Assembly (NCBI RefSeq): GCF_002167005.1 | Contig: NZ_NHTN01000032.1 | Coordinates: 1-64,000 of the forward strand | From: Indiicoccus explosivorum | Lineage (GTDB): Bacteria > Bacillota > Bacilli > Bacillales_A > Planococcaceae | Reading direction: 5' to 3' | Length of the DNA stretch: 64,000 nucleotides | Shown here: positions 1 through 9,347 of the stretch, piece by piece | Layout: each line of letters opens with the position of its first letter | Numbering within the stretch: position 1 is the first letter of the stretch | Made by a program: the position numbers and the translations under genes | The notes under the pieces: generated by a model | Told to the model about the DNA's origin: nothing | Databases searched by the model: none | What the model saw: only the letters and a program-made list of their open reading frames with translations

Positions 1-1
1 C

Positions 2-325
2 CTTTCACAGGCTTCCCTTGAAGCGCTGGCGATCATCGCATACAAGCAGCCGATCACAAGGGTTGAAATCGAGGATTTGAGAGGGGTAAAAACGGAAAAG
101 CCACTGAGCACGCTCAGTGCGAAGGGGCTGATCCATGAAGTTGGCAGAGCGGAACGCACCGGAAGGGCGATCCTGTACGGCACCACAAAAGAATTTTTGA
201 ATTATTTCGGGCTGGAAAGCCTTGAGGAGCTGCCGCCGCTGCCGGAGAATGTTCCGGACGATTCGGAAGAAGAGGCTGATCTCTTCAGCCGGGGATTCAC
301 GGATCCGCTTCGGGAACAGGCGTGA
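2..325 (+). CDS. scpB: Segregation and condensation protein B, C-terminal part (start outside window)
   Basis: ScpB is the kleisin-associated winged-helix subunit of the SMC-ScpAB condensin that organises and segregates the chromosome. The open frame enters from the left edge, with no start codon in the window, and ends in a Pro/Glu-rich acidic tail, as in the family. Recognisable family motifs are [18 protein letters not shown], then [12 protein letters not shown], then [15 protein letters not shown]. About half of the usual ~190 residues is visible. In B. subtilis ypuI, dacB and spmAB lie between scpB and rluB; here rluB follows after 62 bases. Identity is secure; only the N-terminal half is missing because of the window edge. 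Confidence 0.93.
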   Translation, partial: LSQASLEALAIIAYKQPITRVEIEDLRGVKTEKPLSTLSAKGLIHEVGRAERTGRAILYGTTKEFLNYFGLESLEELPPLPENVPDDSEEEADLFSRGFTDPLREQA

Positions 326-387
326 AGGCACTACATCCGGATGGACGGTCCGGGAAAAATAAATACAGATCCGAACGGAGTGTTGGA

Positions 388-1119
388 ATGGAACGGTTGC
401 AGAAAGTACTGGCGCACGCAGGTGTCGCTTCCAGGCGGAAAGCGGAACAAATGATTTTGGACGGCAAAGTGCGCGTGAACGGTAAAGTGGTGAAAGAACT
501 GGGGACGAAAGTAGCCGGGTCGGATGCCATCGAAGCGGAAGGCGTCACGATCGAAAAAGAGCAAAAGGTCTATTATTTATTCTATAAACCCCGCGGCGTG
601 CTGTCGGCGGTCAGTGACGACAAAGGACGGAAAGTGGTCACGGATTTCTTTCCGGGCGTCGAGGAACGGATCTATCCGGTCGGCCGGCTCGATTACGACA
701 CGTCGGGACTGCTGATCCTGACCAACGACGGGGAGTTCGCGAACCTCATGACCCACCCGAAGTTCGAAATAGACAAGACGTATATTGCGCGTGTCAAGGG
801 AGTCCCGGAGCGGGAAAAACTTAAAAAGCTGGAAAAAGGGATCAAACTCGAGGACGGAATGACCGCGCCTGCGCGCGTGAAGCTCCAGTCCGCTGATCCG
901 AAGCAGAACAAGTCCATCATCCAGATCGTGATCCACGAAGGGCGGAACCGGCAAGTGAGAAGGATGTTCGAGGCGATCGGCCATCCGGTACAGAAATTGC
1001 GCCGGGAGCAGTTCGCGTTTTTGAATCTGTACGGAATGAATGCGGGCGATGCGAGGGAACTGTCGGCCCATGAAGTGAAGAAACTGCGGGTCATGGCGGA
1101 GACGGGCAAGCAGCACTAA
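388..1119 (+). CDS. rluB: 23S rRNA pseudouridine synthase, RluB/RsuA family
   Basis: Converts a uridine of 23S rRNA to pseudouridine. Residues 2-48 form an S4 RNA-binding domain (MERLQKVLAHAGVASRRKAE). The catalytic domain follows, with the GRLDYDTSGLLILTNDG motif holding the catalytic Asp, and the C-terminal EGRNRQVRRMFEAIGHPV motif. It encodes 243 residues, the normal size. The ATG at 388 is preferred over upstream in-frame codons because it has a GGAG site 8 bases upstream and starts exactly at the S4 domain. It lies directly upstream of resA, as in Bacillus. Confidence 0.93.
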   Translation: MERLQKVLAHAGVASRRKAEQMILDGKVRVNGKVVKELGTKVAGSDAIEAEGVTIEKEQKVYYLFYKPRGVLSAVSDDKGRKVVTDFFPGVEERIYPVGRLDYDTSGLLILTNDGEFANLMTHPKFEIDKTYIARVKGVPEREKLKKLEKGIKLEDGMTAPARVKLQSADPKQNKSIIQIVIHEGRNRQVRRMFEAIGHPVQKLRREQFAFLNLYGMNAGDARELSAHEVKKLRVMAETGKQH

Positions 1120-1166
1120 CGTTCACAATCCATTCAAATGTGGCGATATGGAGCCGGGGAAACTTT

Positions 1167-1174
1167 GCTATAAT
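1167..1174 (+). promoter_or_regulatory. Extended -10 promoter for the res operon
   Basis: A perfect TATAAT at 1169-1174 is preceded by TGC, though the G and C lie directly before it, so the extended -10 match is approximate. There is no good -35 box at the right distance. It lies in the 93-base gap between rluB and resA, so it probably starts resABC. Inferred from sequence only. Confidence 0.5.
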
Positions 1175-1212
1175 GGGTTGACGCAAGACTGAAAAGCATA
1201 GGAGGAAGCAGG

Positions 1213-1746
1213 ATGTCGGATAAAAAGAAAAAACGGACGATTATCCGGACGGTGCTTTTGCTCATCATGGTCTCGGCGATCGGCTATACGATCTACAGCA
1301 ACGCGACAGCTGAGAAGAACGTGCTGGAAGTGGGCGAAAAAGCGCCGGAATTTGTGCTGACGGATCTGGAGGGCAATGAACACCGGCTTTCTGAGTATAA
1401 AGGCGAAGGGGTTTTCCTGAATTTCTGGGGGACATGGTGCAAGCCGTGCGCCCGGGAAATGCCGGCGATCAACAGCCAGTATGAAGTGTATAAGGATCAG
1501 GGAGTGAATGTGCTGGCTGTCAACATCGACCAGTCTGAGTTTGAAGTCCAGTCATATGCAGACCGCTACGGCCTCAATTTCCCGATCGCCATCGATGAAG
1601 CGAAAAGTGTCATGGAGGCATACAGTGTCGTCCCGCTCCCGACCACTGTGCTGATCAGCCCCGATGGAACTGTGACGGACATCATCACACGGGAAATGAC
1701 AGAGCAGGAAGTTGCTGCCCATATGGAAAGCATCAAACCTGAATAA
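1213..1746 (+). CDS. resA: Thiol-disulfide oxidoreductase ResA
   Basis: Membrane-anchored, outward-facing thioredoxin-like protein that keeps the CXXCH heme-binding cysteines of apocytochrome c reduced for heme attachment. It has 177 residues: a Lys-rich start, one membrane anchor at about residues 10-28, then a TlpA/AhpC-type thioredoxin fold. The active site is WCKPC (Cys76, Cys79) and the cis-proline loop PLPTT is near residue 143. A GGAGG site precedes the ATG. It is the first gene of resABC, 13 bases upstream of resB. Confidence 0.95.
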   Translation: MSDKKKKRTIIRTVLLLIMVSAIGYTIYSNATAEKNVLEVGEKAPEFVLTDLEGNEHRLSEYKGEGVFLNFWGTWCKPCAREMPAINSQYEVYKDQGVNVLAVNIDQSEFEVQSYADRYGLNFPIAIDEAKSVMEAYSVVPLPTTVLISPDGTVTDIITREMTEQEVAAHMESIKPE

Positions 1747-1759
1747 GGAGATTTTTCGG

Positions 1760-3421
1760 ATGGAACAGATTAAGTGCCAATGCGGCCACAACAATCCGCC
1801 GGGAACGGACTTATGCGCTTCGTGCGGCCGCCCGCTGACCGAGAAGGAAAAGCGGAAAAAGCTCGCGGACATGCGGTATGAGGGGTCTGCACGCCGCTCC
1901 CAAACATACAATAAATCGATCGTGGATAAAGTCTGGAACTTTTTCTCCAGTGTGAAGATCGGGATCGCCATCATCGTCGCCATTCTTGTAGCGGCTTCGA
2001 TCGGCACCATCCTCCCGCAGCAGCTGTTCATCCCGGCACAAGGGGAAGAAGCTGTCCGCGAATATTATGCAGATGTGTACGGATCATTCGGCGCGGTCTA
2101 TCATTTCCTCGGCTTCCATGATCTTTACAGTTCTTACTGGTTCCAGGCGCTCATCGGCATGCTCGGCATCTCGCTGATCATCGCCAGCCTCGACCGCGGA
2201 GTACCGCTTTATAAATCACTGAAAAACCAGCGAGTGCTGCGCCACGAGAGCTTTATGAAACGCCAGCGCTTTTTTGGCGCGGGCGAAGCGGAACCGGACG
2301 CACTCGATGCTTCCGCACAGGAACTCGAAAACATGAAGTACAAGGTCCGGAGAGAAAAAAACGGGATCCTTGCCGAAAAAGGAAGGTTTTCCAGATGGGG
2401 TCCGTACGTCAACCATGCCGGACTCATCATTTTCCTGATCGGTGTCATGCTCCGGGCTCTTCCCGGCTTCTATATCGATGAATCCCTCTGGGTCCGTGAA
2501 GGGGAAATGCGCGCGATTCCGGGGGCGCCGGGTTATTATTTGGCGAGCGAAAACTTCGAAGTGACCACCTACTCCGGCGAGGGCGATGAAGAAGTATACG
2601 GGGAAGCGCTGGAGGAAGCCGGGACCGTCGTCAAAGATTACAAGACGGATGCAGTCCTTTACCAGGTTCCGGAAGGCAGTCCGCCAGGGGCGACAGACAA
2701 CCTGGAAAAGGTGAAAGAATATGAGATTGAAGTCAACCACCCGCTGCAGTTCGACGGGTACAATGTGTATCAGATGGATTACCGGCTGAACGAACTGTCC
2801 AGCATGACCTTCGCGCTGACGAACAAAGAGACGGGCGAATCCCGGGGTGAACTCACCGTCGATCTGTCGGATCCGCAGCACATATATGAGCTTGAGGACG
2901 GATCCACCGTCGAACTCATCGGCTATTATCCGGACTTTTCCGGATTCGCTGAAAACGGGGAGCCGCAGACCGCGACACCGATCCCGAACAATCCGGGTTT
3001 CCTGGTGGAAATGACGACTCCGGAGACACCGGAAGGGGAAACGAGTTTCATCGTCATCCGGGAAACCGTGGAACCGTTCGGTGAAAACGAATATAAATTG
3101 ACGTTCCAGAGCGCCGAGACCCGGGATGTATCCGGTTTGGTGATCCGCAAAGATGTCACGCTGCCGATCCTGATCCTGGGCGGCATCATCTTCATGATCG
3201 GCGTGACGCAGGGGATGTATTTCAACCATCGCCGGATCTGGATCCAGGAAAAAGCGGATGGAACGGTTCTCGTGGCCGGCCATACGAATAAAAACTGGTT
3301 TGCGCTGAAAAAAGAACTGGACAAGACAACGGAAACTGCGGGTCTTCCGCCTGCCGCTGACCAGCAGGAAGAAGCCAAGCAGAAAGAAAAGGAAGGTGAA
3401 AACCGCTATGACGTTGGTTGA
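1760..3421 (+). CDS. resB: Cytochrome c biogenesis protein ResB
   Basis: Membrane component of the system II cytochrome c synthase; with ResC it moves heme outward and attaches it to apocytochrome c. The protein has 553 residues. The N-terminus carries a zinc ribbon (CQC near residue 6, then CASC near residue 20), followed by membrane segments near residues 65-85, 125-145, 215-235 and a last one near 475-495, with a large outer domain between. The ATG at 1760 follows an AAGGAG site; an upstream in-frame codon lies inside resA and lacks a ribosome site. The 3' end overlaps resC by 14 bases. Confidence 0.95.
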   Translation: MEQIKCQCGHNNPPGTDLCASCGRPLTEKEKRKKLADMRYEGSARRSQTYNKSIVDKVWNFFSSVKIGIAIIVAILVAASIGTILPQQLFIPAQGEEAVREYYADVYGSFGAVYHFLGFHDLYSSYWFQALIGMLGISLIIASLDRGVPLYKSLKNQRVLRHESFMKRQRFFGAGEAEPDALDASAQELENMKYKVRREKNGILAEKGRFSRWGPYVNHAGLIIFLIGVMLRALPGFYIDESLWVREGEMRAIPGAPGYYLASENFEVTTYSGEGDEEVYGEALEEAGTVVKDYKTDAVLYQVPEGSPPGATDNLEKVKEYEIEVNHPLQFDGYNVYQMDYRLNELSSMTFALTNKETGESRGELTVDLSDPQHIYELEDGSTVELIGYYPDFSGFAENGEPQTATPIPNNPGFLVEMTTPETPEGETSFIVIRETVEPFGENEYKLTFQSAETRDVSGLVIRKDVTLPILILGGIIFMIGVTQGMYFNHRRIWIQEKADGTVLVAGHTNKNWFALKKELDKTTETAGLPPAADQQEEAKQKEKEGENRYDVG

Positions 3422-4592
3422 ATGGAGCAGCAATCTGCTGCTGACGGCATTCTTTGCCTATCTGGCCGGCACGCTGCTGTTCGGCGGAGCGGTGAGAGGG
3501 AACAAAGAAGGTTCATTTGCTTCCGAATCCCGCTGGGGCCGCATCGCCATCACGGTGACGGTTATAGGATTCCTGGCGAATCTCGGTTATTTTTTCACCC
3601 GCTGGGCTGCGTCGGGACACATTCCGTTAAGTAACATGTTCGAATTCACTGCCGCATTCGGCATGATGCTTGTCGGCGGATTCATCCTCATTTATTTTAT
3701 TTATCGGACACCTGCACTCGGCATGGTGGTTCTGCCGGTCGCTCTTCTCGTCATCGCATATGCCAGCATGTTTCCGCGGGACATCAGCCCGCTCATCCCG
3801 GCGCTCCAGAGCTACTGGCTGCCGATTCATGTCAGCACAGTCGTGATCGCTGAAGGGATTCTGGCCATTTCCGCCGGGGCGGGACTCATCTACCTGCTGA
3901 AAAACGTGGACATGAAGAAAAAATCGAAACAGCGGCTTTGGCTGGAGATTCTGATGTATGCGCTGTTTCTGGTCCTCGGCTTCGTCGTTGCAAATTCGTA
4001 CTTCATGCTGACGGATTACGAAGCGGCCTTCGACTATGTCGATAAAGAAGGGGAAGCGGCCAGCGTTGTATACGACATGCCGCCGCTCTTCGGAATGAAT
4101 GAAGGCGTCGCGCTGGATGAAAGCACGATGGAGCCGATCTTTGAAGTCCCGGCTTTCATCAACGGCTCGAAACTGACAGCGGTGGCCTGGTCGGTCATCG
4201 TCGGGACGATCCTGTACGGCCTGGTCCGTCTCGTGTTCCGCCGCCGGGTGGCAGAAATGCTGCAGCCGCTAGTGCGGAATACCAATTCCCAGCTCATGGA
4301 TGAAGTCGGCTACCGGTCGGTCATTATCGGATTCCCGGTTTTCTCACTCGGTGCCCTCATCTTCGCAATGATCTGGGCGCAGGAAGCGTGGGGCCGGTTC
4401 TGGGGATGGGACCCGAAAGAAGTATGGGCGCTCATCACTTGGCTGTTCTATGCGGCTTATCTCCATCTGCGGCTCGGAAAAGGATGGCAGGGCGAAAAAT
4501 CGGCATGGCTTGCAGTCGGCGGCTTCGCGATCATCATGTTCAACCTGGTCGCCGTCAACTTGATCATCGCCGGTCTCCATTCCTATGCGTGA
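3408..4592 (+). CDS. resC: Cytochrome c biogenesis protein ResC (CcsA/CcsB family)
   Basis: Polytopic heme-handling subunit of the ResBC cytochrome c synthase. The 394-residue protein has about eight predicted membrane segments. The WWD heme motif [18 protein letters not shown] (about residues 330-347) is the family signature, with histidines in flanking segments that would ligate heme. The ATG at 3408 lies 14 bases inside resB behind an AAGGAAGG site, so translation is probably coupled. A terminator follows, so resABC can be transcribed apart from resDE. Confidence 0.95.
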   Translation: MTLVEWSSNLLLTAFFAYLAGTLLFGGAVRGNKEGSFASESRWGRIAITVTVIGFLANLGYFFTRWAASGHIPLSNMFEFTAAFGMMLVGGFILIYFIYRTPALGMVVLPVALLVIAYASMFPRDISPLIPALQSYWLPIHVSTVVIAEGILAISAGAGLIYLLKNVDMKKKSKQRLWLEILMYALFLVLGFVVANSYFMLTDYEAAFDYVDKEGEAASVVYDMPPLFGMNEGVALDESTMEPIFEVPAFINGSKLTAVAWSVIVGTILYGLVRLVFRRRVAEMLQPLVRNTNSQLMDEVGYRSVIIGFPVFSLGALIFAMIWAQEAWGRFWGWDPKEVWALITWLFYAAYLHLRLGKGWQGEKSAWLAVGGFAIIMFNLVAVNLIIAGLHSYA

Positions 4593-4598
4593 CAGACG

Positions 4599-4634
4599 AA
4601 AGCTTTTTCCGGAAACGGAAAAGGCTTTTTGTTT
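4599..4634 (+). terminator. Rho-independent terminator after resC
   Basis: An inverted repeat of AAAGCTTTTTCCG and CGGAAAAGGCTTTTT with a small AAA loop is followed by T-rich sequence. It separates resABC from resDE. Confidence 0.7.
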
Positions 4635-4691
4635 ATTTATTATGCCAATCCTGTAAAATGAAGATATGAGCTGAAAGTTGGAGGGAGTACA

Positions 4692-5408
4692 ATGACCGAA
4701 GTGATCACAATCCTGGTGGCGGATGATGAAGAGAGGATCCGGCGCCTTCTGAAAATTTACCTGGAGCGGGAAGGTTATGTTGTCGAAGAGGCGGGGGATG
4801 GCGCGGAGACGCTGGAAAAAGCGCTCGCCAAGGACTATCACTGTATCCTCCTCGATCTGATGATGCCGGAGAAGGATGGCATCGAAGTGACGGAAGAATT
4901 GCGCGAGAAAAAAATGACTCCGATCATCATGCTGACAGCCAAGGGTGAGGAAGCGAACCGGGTGCAGGGATTCGAGACCGGCGCTGATGATTACATCGTC
5001 AAACCTTTCAGTCCGCGGGAGGTCGTGCTGCGGGTGAAAGCGATACTTAGACGGTCTGCAGGGACGGTGCCTCTTGCAGGTTCGGCAGTCTCGAAAGAAC
5101 TGGTCGTTTTTCCGCACTTGACAATCGATCATGATGCCCACCGGGTGACGGCGGACGGCAAAGAAGTCAGCCTGACCCCGAAGGAATATGAACTTTTGTA
5201 TTTCTTGGCTAAGTCACCTGACAAAGTCTTCGACAGGGAACACCTGCTGAAGGAAGTGTGGCATTACGACTTTTTCGGCGATCTCCGGACAGTGGACACC
5301 CACGTGAAAAGGCTGAGAGAAAAGCTGAACCGGGTTTCTGAATCGGCCGCGAAAATGATTGTGACGGTGTGGGGAGTCGGCTACAAATTCGAGGTCGTCA
5401 ATGAATAG
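4692..5408 (+). CDS. resD: Response regulator ResD (OmpR/PhoB type)
   Basis: DNA-binding response regulator of the ResDE redox/respiration system, which in Bacillus activates resABC, ctaA and anaerobic respiration genes. The 238 residues hold a receiver domain (acidic pair Asp11/Asp12, phospho-acceptor Asp55 in LLDLMMPEKDG, Lys104 in KPFSPRE) and a C-terminal winged helix at about residues 135-235 (LTPKEYELLYFLA, RTVDTHVKRLREKL). A GGAGGG site precedes the ATG. The stop overlaps the resE start by 8 bases. Confidence 0.95.
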   Translation: MTEVITILVADDEERIRRLLKIYLEREGYVVEEAGDGAETLEKALAKDYHCILLDLMMPEKDGIEVTEELREKKMTPIIMLTAKGEEANRVQGFETGADDYIVKPFSPREVVLRVKAILRRSAGTVPLAGSAVSKELVVFPHLTIDHDAHRVTADGKEVSLTPKEYELLYFLAKSPDKVFDREHLLKEVWHYDFFGDLRTVDTHVKRLREKLNRVSESAAKMIVTVWGVGYKFEVVNE

Positions 5409-7182
5409 AATATGGAATAGCGTTGTCGGGAAGCTATGGTTAACCATATTGCTTCTCGTTTCGTTTGTGCTGTTCATTTCGACTGTCCTCCAACTGGAGT
5501 TTCTCGAGAACTATCACAGCGAACAGATCCGGGAATCGCTCGGACAGGAAGCCGCCACCATCGCTCAAATATTCCGTGAGCATGAGGGCGATGAGATGGC
5601 GTACGAAGTGATTCCCAATATTTTGGATGAAGAGACGAACGTGATCGTGGCTCAGGAACCGGACGAGGTGTCCTATTACGTCCATGAAGGACTGAACAGC
5701 GAGAAGACTCGGGAACTGATTTTAAGCGAACCGGACTTCCGGAAAGTTTTTGAATCGGACGAGACAGTCGCGAAGGAAATGCTGCTGCCGTCCCTGCATG
5801 ACAGCGGTATGCTCGAATCGTTCATCGTTCTGGCCAGTCCGCTGGAGACGGAAGACGAGGTCCATGGTACGGTATTCATCTATCAGTCCCTGAACGTCAT
5901 GGAAGAAACGACAGAGGAAACGACAAACAGCGTTTTTCTGTCCGCTTTCATCGCGCTGATTCTGACTACGATTTTCGCTTTTTTCCTTTCAACCCGGATC
6001 ACGCTCCCTCTCCGCCGGATGCGGGAAGGGGCGATGGAACTTGCGAAAGGGAATTTCTCCACGAAAGTGAAAGCGGCTTCGAAAGATGAGATCGGCCAGC
6101 TGGCGGTCGCCTTCAATCAGATGGGGAGGCAGCTGAAGCATCATTTGGAAGTGATCAGCCAGGAGAAGGAACAGCTCTCCAGCATCCTCACTTCCATGAC
6201 GGATGCGGTCATCACTTTCAATCAGGATCGGAGCGTCCTTGTCAGCAACCCCCCTGCCGACAAACTCATCCGGGATTGGTTTTACAGGAGCCGGCCGGAC
6301 GCGGAACTGCCGATGCCATCCGAGCTGCTCCATATGCTGGACTTCGTCCTGGAACAGGAGGAAGAACTCGAAGAAGAACTTGAAATGGACGGAGTTTATT
6401 ACGCCATTACGATGAGCCCGCTTTACAGCGGAGAATCGGTAAGAGGGGCGGTTGCGGTCCTCCGGGATATGACGGAACATCACCGCCTCGAAAAACTCCG
6501 GTCCGATTTTATCGCCAATGTGTCGCATGAACTGCGGACGCCTGTCCAGATGCTTCAAGGATATTCGGAAGTGATTATGGACGATGTGGTCGGTTCGGAG
6601 GAAGAGCGCCAGGAAATGACGAAGATCATCTATGAGGAGTCCCATCGGATGGGCCGGCTTGTAACAGATCTCCTTGATTTGGCAAGACTGGAGTCGGGTC
6701 ATATGCGGCTTTATAGGAAACCTGTCGAGCTGGATCGGGCGATCGAGCGGATGACGCTGAAATTCACCCAGGCAGCAAAGGAACAGGGAGTCAGCCTGAC
6801 GTTCGAACAGAGTGCCGGCAGTCCGATCATTGCCGAAATCGATGAAGACCGCATCGAACAGGTCATGACCAACCTGATCGATAACGCGATCCGGCATACA
6901 CCGGCGGGCGGACGTGTCACGGTCGAAGTGACGCGTGAACAGCGTTTTGCCAAGGTGGCGGTAAAAGATAACGGAACCGGCATCACGGAAGAAGATTTGG
7001 AGTATGTGTTCGAGCGGTTTTATAAAGCGGATAAGGCGAGGACACGGGGCAAAGGCGGCACCGGTCTCGGGCTGGCCATCGCGCGCAATATCATCGAAGC
7101 GCACGAAGGCAGGATTTCTGCGGAAAGCAAAATCGGGGAAGGGACGGAATTTTTCTTTCTTCTTCCTTTGAAAACGGCGTAA
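5401..7182 (+). CDS. resE: Sensor histidine kinase ResE
   Basis: Membrane sensor kinase that phosphorylates ResD in response to the redox or respiratory state. It has 593 residues: a membrane segment at about 10-32, an extracytoplasmic sensor region, a second segment near 178-198, a HAMP linker (LPLRRMREGAMELAKGNF), a PAS-like region (~260-355), then the phospho-acceptor H box SHELRTP (His376). The ATP-binding domain has N box NLIDNAIRHT, KDNGTGI, and GGTGLGLAI. It overlaps resD and its 3' end covers part of the candidate sigX promoter. Confidence 0.95.
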   Translation: MNRIWNSVVGKLWLTILLLVSFVLFISTVLQLEFLENYHSEQIRESLGQEAATIAQIFREHEGDEMAYEVIPNILDEETNVIVAQEPDEVSYYVHEGLNSEKTRELILSEPDFRKVFESDETVAKEMLLPSLHDSGMLESFIVLASPLETEDEVHGTVFIYQSLNVMEETTEETTNSVFLSAFIALILTTIFAFFLSTRITLPLRRMREGAMELAKGNFSTKVKAASKDEIGQLAVAFNQMGRQLKHHLEVISQEKEQLSSILTSMTDAVITFNQDRSVLVSNPPADKLIRDWFYRSRPDAELPMPSELLHMLDFVLEQEEELEEELEMDGVYYAITMSPLYSGESVRGAVAVLRDMTEHHRLEKLRSDFIANVSHELRTPVQMLQGYSEVIMDDVVGSEEERQEMTKIIYEESHRMGRLVTDLLDLARLESGHMRLYRKPVELDRAIERMTLKFTQAAKEQGVSLTFEQSAGSPIIAEIDEDRIEQVMTNLIDNAIRHTPAGGRVTVEVTREQRFAKVAVKDNGTGITEEDLEYVFERFYKADKARTRGKGGTGLGLAIARNIIEAHEGRISAESKIGEGTEFFFLLPLKTA

Positions 7183-7203
7183 CTTTACGGAAAACTGCAC
7201 GAC
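7178..7203 (+). promoter_or_regulatory. Candidate ECF-type (SigX) promoter upstream of sigX
   Basis: CGTAAC at 7178-7183 and CGAC at 7200-7203 are separated by 16 bases. This resembles the known B. subtilis SigX consensus (TGTAAC, about 17 bases, CGAC), so sigX-rsiX may be autoregulated. The -35 overlaps the last codons of resE. It rests on pattern matching alone. Confidence 0.5.
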
Positions 7204-7227
7204 TAATTCTTTGAACGGGGGGAGTAT

Positions 7228-7761
7228 ATGGACGACTCCGTTTTCCACAGGCTGTATGACGAGTACCATCAGGATGTATTCCAGTTTCTCGTTTATCTCG
7301 TGAAGAACAGGCATGTCGCGGAAGATTTGATGCATGAAGTGTATTTGCGCGTATTCCGCGCTTATGATCGTTTTGAAGGCAAAAGTTCAGAAAAGACGTG
7401 GCTGTTCTCCATCGCTAAAAATGCGGCGATCGATCATTTCCGCAAAACGGCGGTGAGGAGAAAGCATGCACAGGAATTTTTCGACTGGGAGACACAGCAG
7501 CTCGTCTCTGCTGAACGGATGCCCGAGGAAGTGTCGGAACTGAACGAGGATAAACGGTTTTTGTATGAAATGCTCGATCACTGTACAGGTGATCAGAAAG
7601 TCGTGATTCTGATGCGGTATTTCCAAGATCTGTCCATAGCAGAGACCGCGGAAGCGCTCGGATGGACAGAAGGGAAAGTGAAGACGGTGCAGCATCGCGG
7701 CATAAAATTCCTCCGGGAGAAAATGACCGCTGGAGAAAGGAGTGGCTCGGATGGCAGATAA
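7228..7761 (+). CDS. sigX: ECF RNA polymerase sigma factor SigX
   Basis: Extracytoplasmic-function sigma factor; in B. subtilis SigX controls cell-surface charge and envelope genes. The 177 residues hold region 2 (DLMHEVYLRVFRAY, TWLFSIAKNAAIDHFRK) and region 4 (VVILMRYFQDLSIAETAEAL, then EGKVKTVQHRGIKFLR). A strong GGGGGGAG site precedes the ATG. The place after resE and before a membrane protein of anti-sigma layout is the same as resE-sigX-rsiX in B. subtilis. The two genes overlap by 11 bases. Confidence 0.9.
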   Translation: MDDSVFHRLYDEYHQDVFQFLVYLVKNRHVAEDLMHEVYLRVFRAYDRFEGKSSEKTWLFSIAKNAAIDHFRKTAVRRKHAQEFFDWETQQLVSAERMPEEVSELNEDKRFLYEMLDHCTGDQKVVILMRYFQDLSIAETAEALGWTEGKVKTVQHRGIKFLREKMTAGERSGSDGR

Positions 7762-8938
7762 GGGATGGGACGATGACCAGATCGAAAAGCTGCTCCGGGA
7801 TTTCCCGAAGATCGAAGACCGCCGGCCGAAAGAAGAAGTGCACCGGCGGCTGAAAAAAGACCTGACACCGCCAAAGAAGCCGCTGACATGGCTGCCGGCA
7901 GCAGTGGCGGCGCTTGCTTTCCTGACACTCGGCGTTTTGCTGGCCACCTATCTTTCGGGCGGGTCCCAGCTGGAAATGGCCGGCACGGAAGGTGCGGAGC
8001 AGGCGGTAGAAGAGGAAGCTGCAGAAGACGAAGCCGTGATGGAATCCCTGCCGGCTGAGGGAGCTGAAGAGACGGCTGAAGAAGAAGCCGCCGTTACAGC
8101 GGAATCGGCACCGGCGGAAGAAGCGGCGGACGGCCGGACCGCCGTTTATCCGGATGACCTGGACGGCAAGCAGCTTCTGACGCTCGGCCTCACATCGAAC
8201 GCTTACGTCGTGCCCGTCTCTGTGCTGATCGAGGAAAGTGCCATAGCCGGCGGTGCGGATCAAGTTTCCCTGTACCGGGAATTTGCGGCGGAAGTGGATG
8301 AAGAAGCACTCGGTTTCGATGAGTACCATCCGCTTGAAGGAGAAATCACCGCTGATGGGGAGACGGTCATCCACCAACTTCCGGAAGGGCATGAATACGG
8401 CCTTTCATCGGCCGCCGTATCGGTCTATTTTGAAGCTTTAGCTGCGACCTTCCCGGAAGCGGAACGGATTGTAATCACCGATGAAAGCGGCGCTCCCGCT
8501 TCTTTCGATCCCGTCGGCCCGGTGGAACCCCTGGAAGGCGGAATCGGGGATACCGCTTACTTCGTATTCGAAACGGCGAGCGGCCAGACGTACTTGGCGC
8601 CTGATTACAGCCGGGCTTTCAGCTCGGCGGCAGAAGCGCTTGCAGCGCTCCAGTCGCCGCCGAATGATCTTCTGGCTTCACCGGTTCCGGCGGGTCTTTC
8701 ATACGGCGTGCGGGAAGAAGGGGATACAGCTGTTGTCACATTCGACGCGCCGCTTGATCTCGCAGCACTGGATCAGGAGGCTGCCGGAATGCTGCTGGAA
8801 AGCTTTGCGCTGACAGCCGCTTCTTTCGGCAAACAAATCCGTTTGGAAAACACGGTGCAGGAAGACTGGAACGGCCATCCTCTGACTGCGCCGCTCGAAG
8901 TTCCTTTGGCGCCGAATAAAGTCGGATTCACTCCCTGA
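7751..8938 (+). CDS. rsiX: Probable anti-sigma-X factor (RsiX-like)
   Basis: Probably a membrane protein that binds and inhibits SigX. The 395 residues have a short, charged cytoplasmic part (1-45), a single membrane helix at about 46-67, a Glu/Ala-rich spacer (~70-130), then a folded outer region with two similar segments that may be GerMN-like; this is a guess from spacing and composition. The ATG at 7751 has AAAGGAG 8 bases upstream; a GTG three codons earlier sits on that site. The assignment depends mainly on position after sigX and on topology. I see no zinc-binding anti-sigma motif, which B. subtilis RsiX also lacks. Confidence 0.8.
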   Translation: MADKGWDDDQIEKLLRDFPKIEDRRPKEEVHRRLKKDLTPPKKPLTWLPAAVAALAFLTLGVLLATYLSGGSQLEMAGTEGAEQAVEEEAAEDEAVMESLPAEGAEETAEEEAAVTAESAPAEEAADGRTAVYPDDLDGKQLLTLGLTSNAYVVPVSVLIEESAIAGGADQVSLYREFAAEVDEEALGFDEYHPLEGEITADGETVIHQLPEGHEYGLSSAAVSVYFEALAATFPEAERIVITDESGAPASFDPVGPVEPLEGGIGDTAYFVFETASGQTYLAPDYSRAFSSAAEALAALQSPPNDLLASPVPAGLSYGVREEGDTAVVTFDAPLDLAALDQEAAGMLLESFALTAASFGKQIRLENTVQEDWNGHPLTAPLEVPLAPNKVGFTP

Positions 8939-8978
8939 CGAAAGGGGAGCACCAAACTGAAGAAGGTGTTTTCCGATG

Positions 8979-9016
8979 GCACTGTAAGCATTTCTGTTTA
9001 CAGTGCTTCATTTTTT
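8979..9016 (+). terminator. Rho-independent terminator after rsiX
   Basis: GCACTGTAA at 8979-8987 pairs with TTACAGTGC at 8998-9006, followed by TTCATTTTTT. It ends the sigX-rsiX transcript. Confidence 0.85.
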
Positions 9017-9070
9017 CATTATAGTGAAAATAGAAACTGCCAGCGATGGCGTTCAATCAAATATCGATTC

Positions 9071-9195
9071 ATCTTCGGGGCAGGGTGAAATTCCCTACCG
9101 GCGGTAATTGGAGTCCGACTCCATCAGCCCGCGAGCCGCAAGGCAGGATTTGGTGAAATTCCAAAGCCGACAGTACAGTCTGGATGGGAGAAGGT
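9071..9195 (+). promoter_or_regulatory. FMN riboswitch (RFN element) controlling ribU
   Basis: The aptamer shows the conserved RFN blocks in order: ATCTTCGGGGCAGGGTGAAA, ACCGGCGGTAA, AGTCCGACTCC, AGCCCGCGAGCC, GGTGAAATTCC, CCGACAGT and TCTGGATGGGAGAAGG. The first and last blocks pair as the closing P1 stem. FMN binding would favour the downstream terminator at 9255 and lower riboflavin uptake. The 409-base gap between rsiX and ribU holds this element, two terminators and little else. Confidence 0.97.
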
Positions 9196-9254
9196 GAAGG
9201 TACGGATGTATGCCGATTCATTTTGGTGTGCTGTTTTTTTCGCGTGCCGATTCT

Positions 9255-9288
9255 CCCTTAAGTGCCTGATCCGCGCTTAAGGGTTTTA
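9255..9288 (+). terminator. Terminator hairpin of the FMN riboswitch
   Basis: CCCTTAAG (9255-9262) pairs with CTTAAGGG (9276-9283), followed by TTTTATT. It lies between the RFN aptamer and ribU, the usual place for an expression platform. A separate T run at 9234-9240 has no equally good stem before it. Confidence 0.75.
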
Positions 9289-9347
9289 TTATGGAAGCAT
9301 ACAATCCGAGCCTTTCTTCTTGATGAATCAAGTGAGGAGAGAGGAAC

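Noticed and set aside
2216-3433. Long minus-strand frame across resB
   Set aside because: Antisense shadow of a membrane-protein gene; rich in His, Phe and Arg as expected for such shadows.
5989-7335. Long open frame on the minus strand across resE
   Set aside because: It lies opposite the histidine-kinase motifs of ResE and has no ribosome site or family motif.
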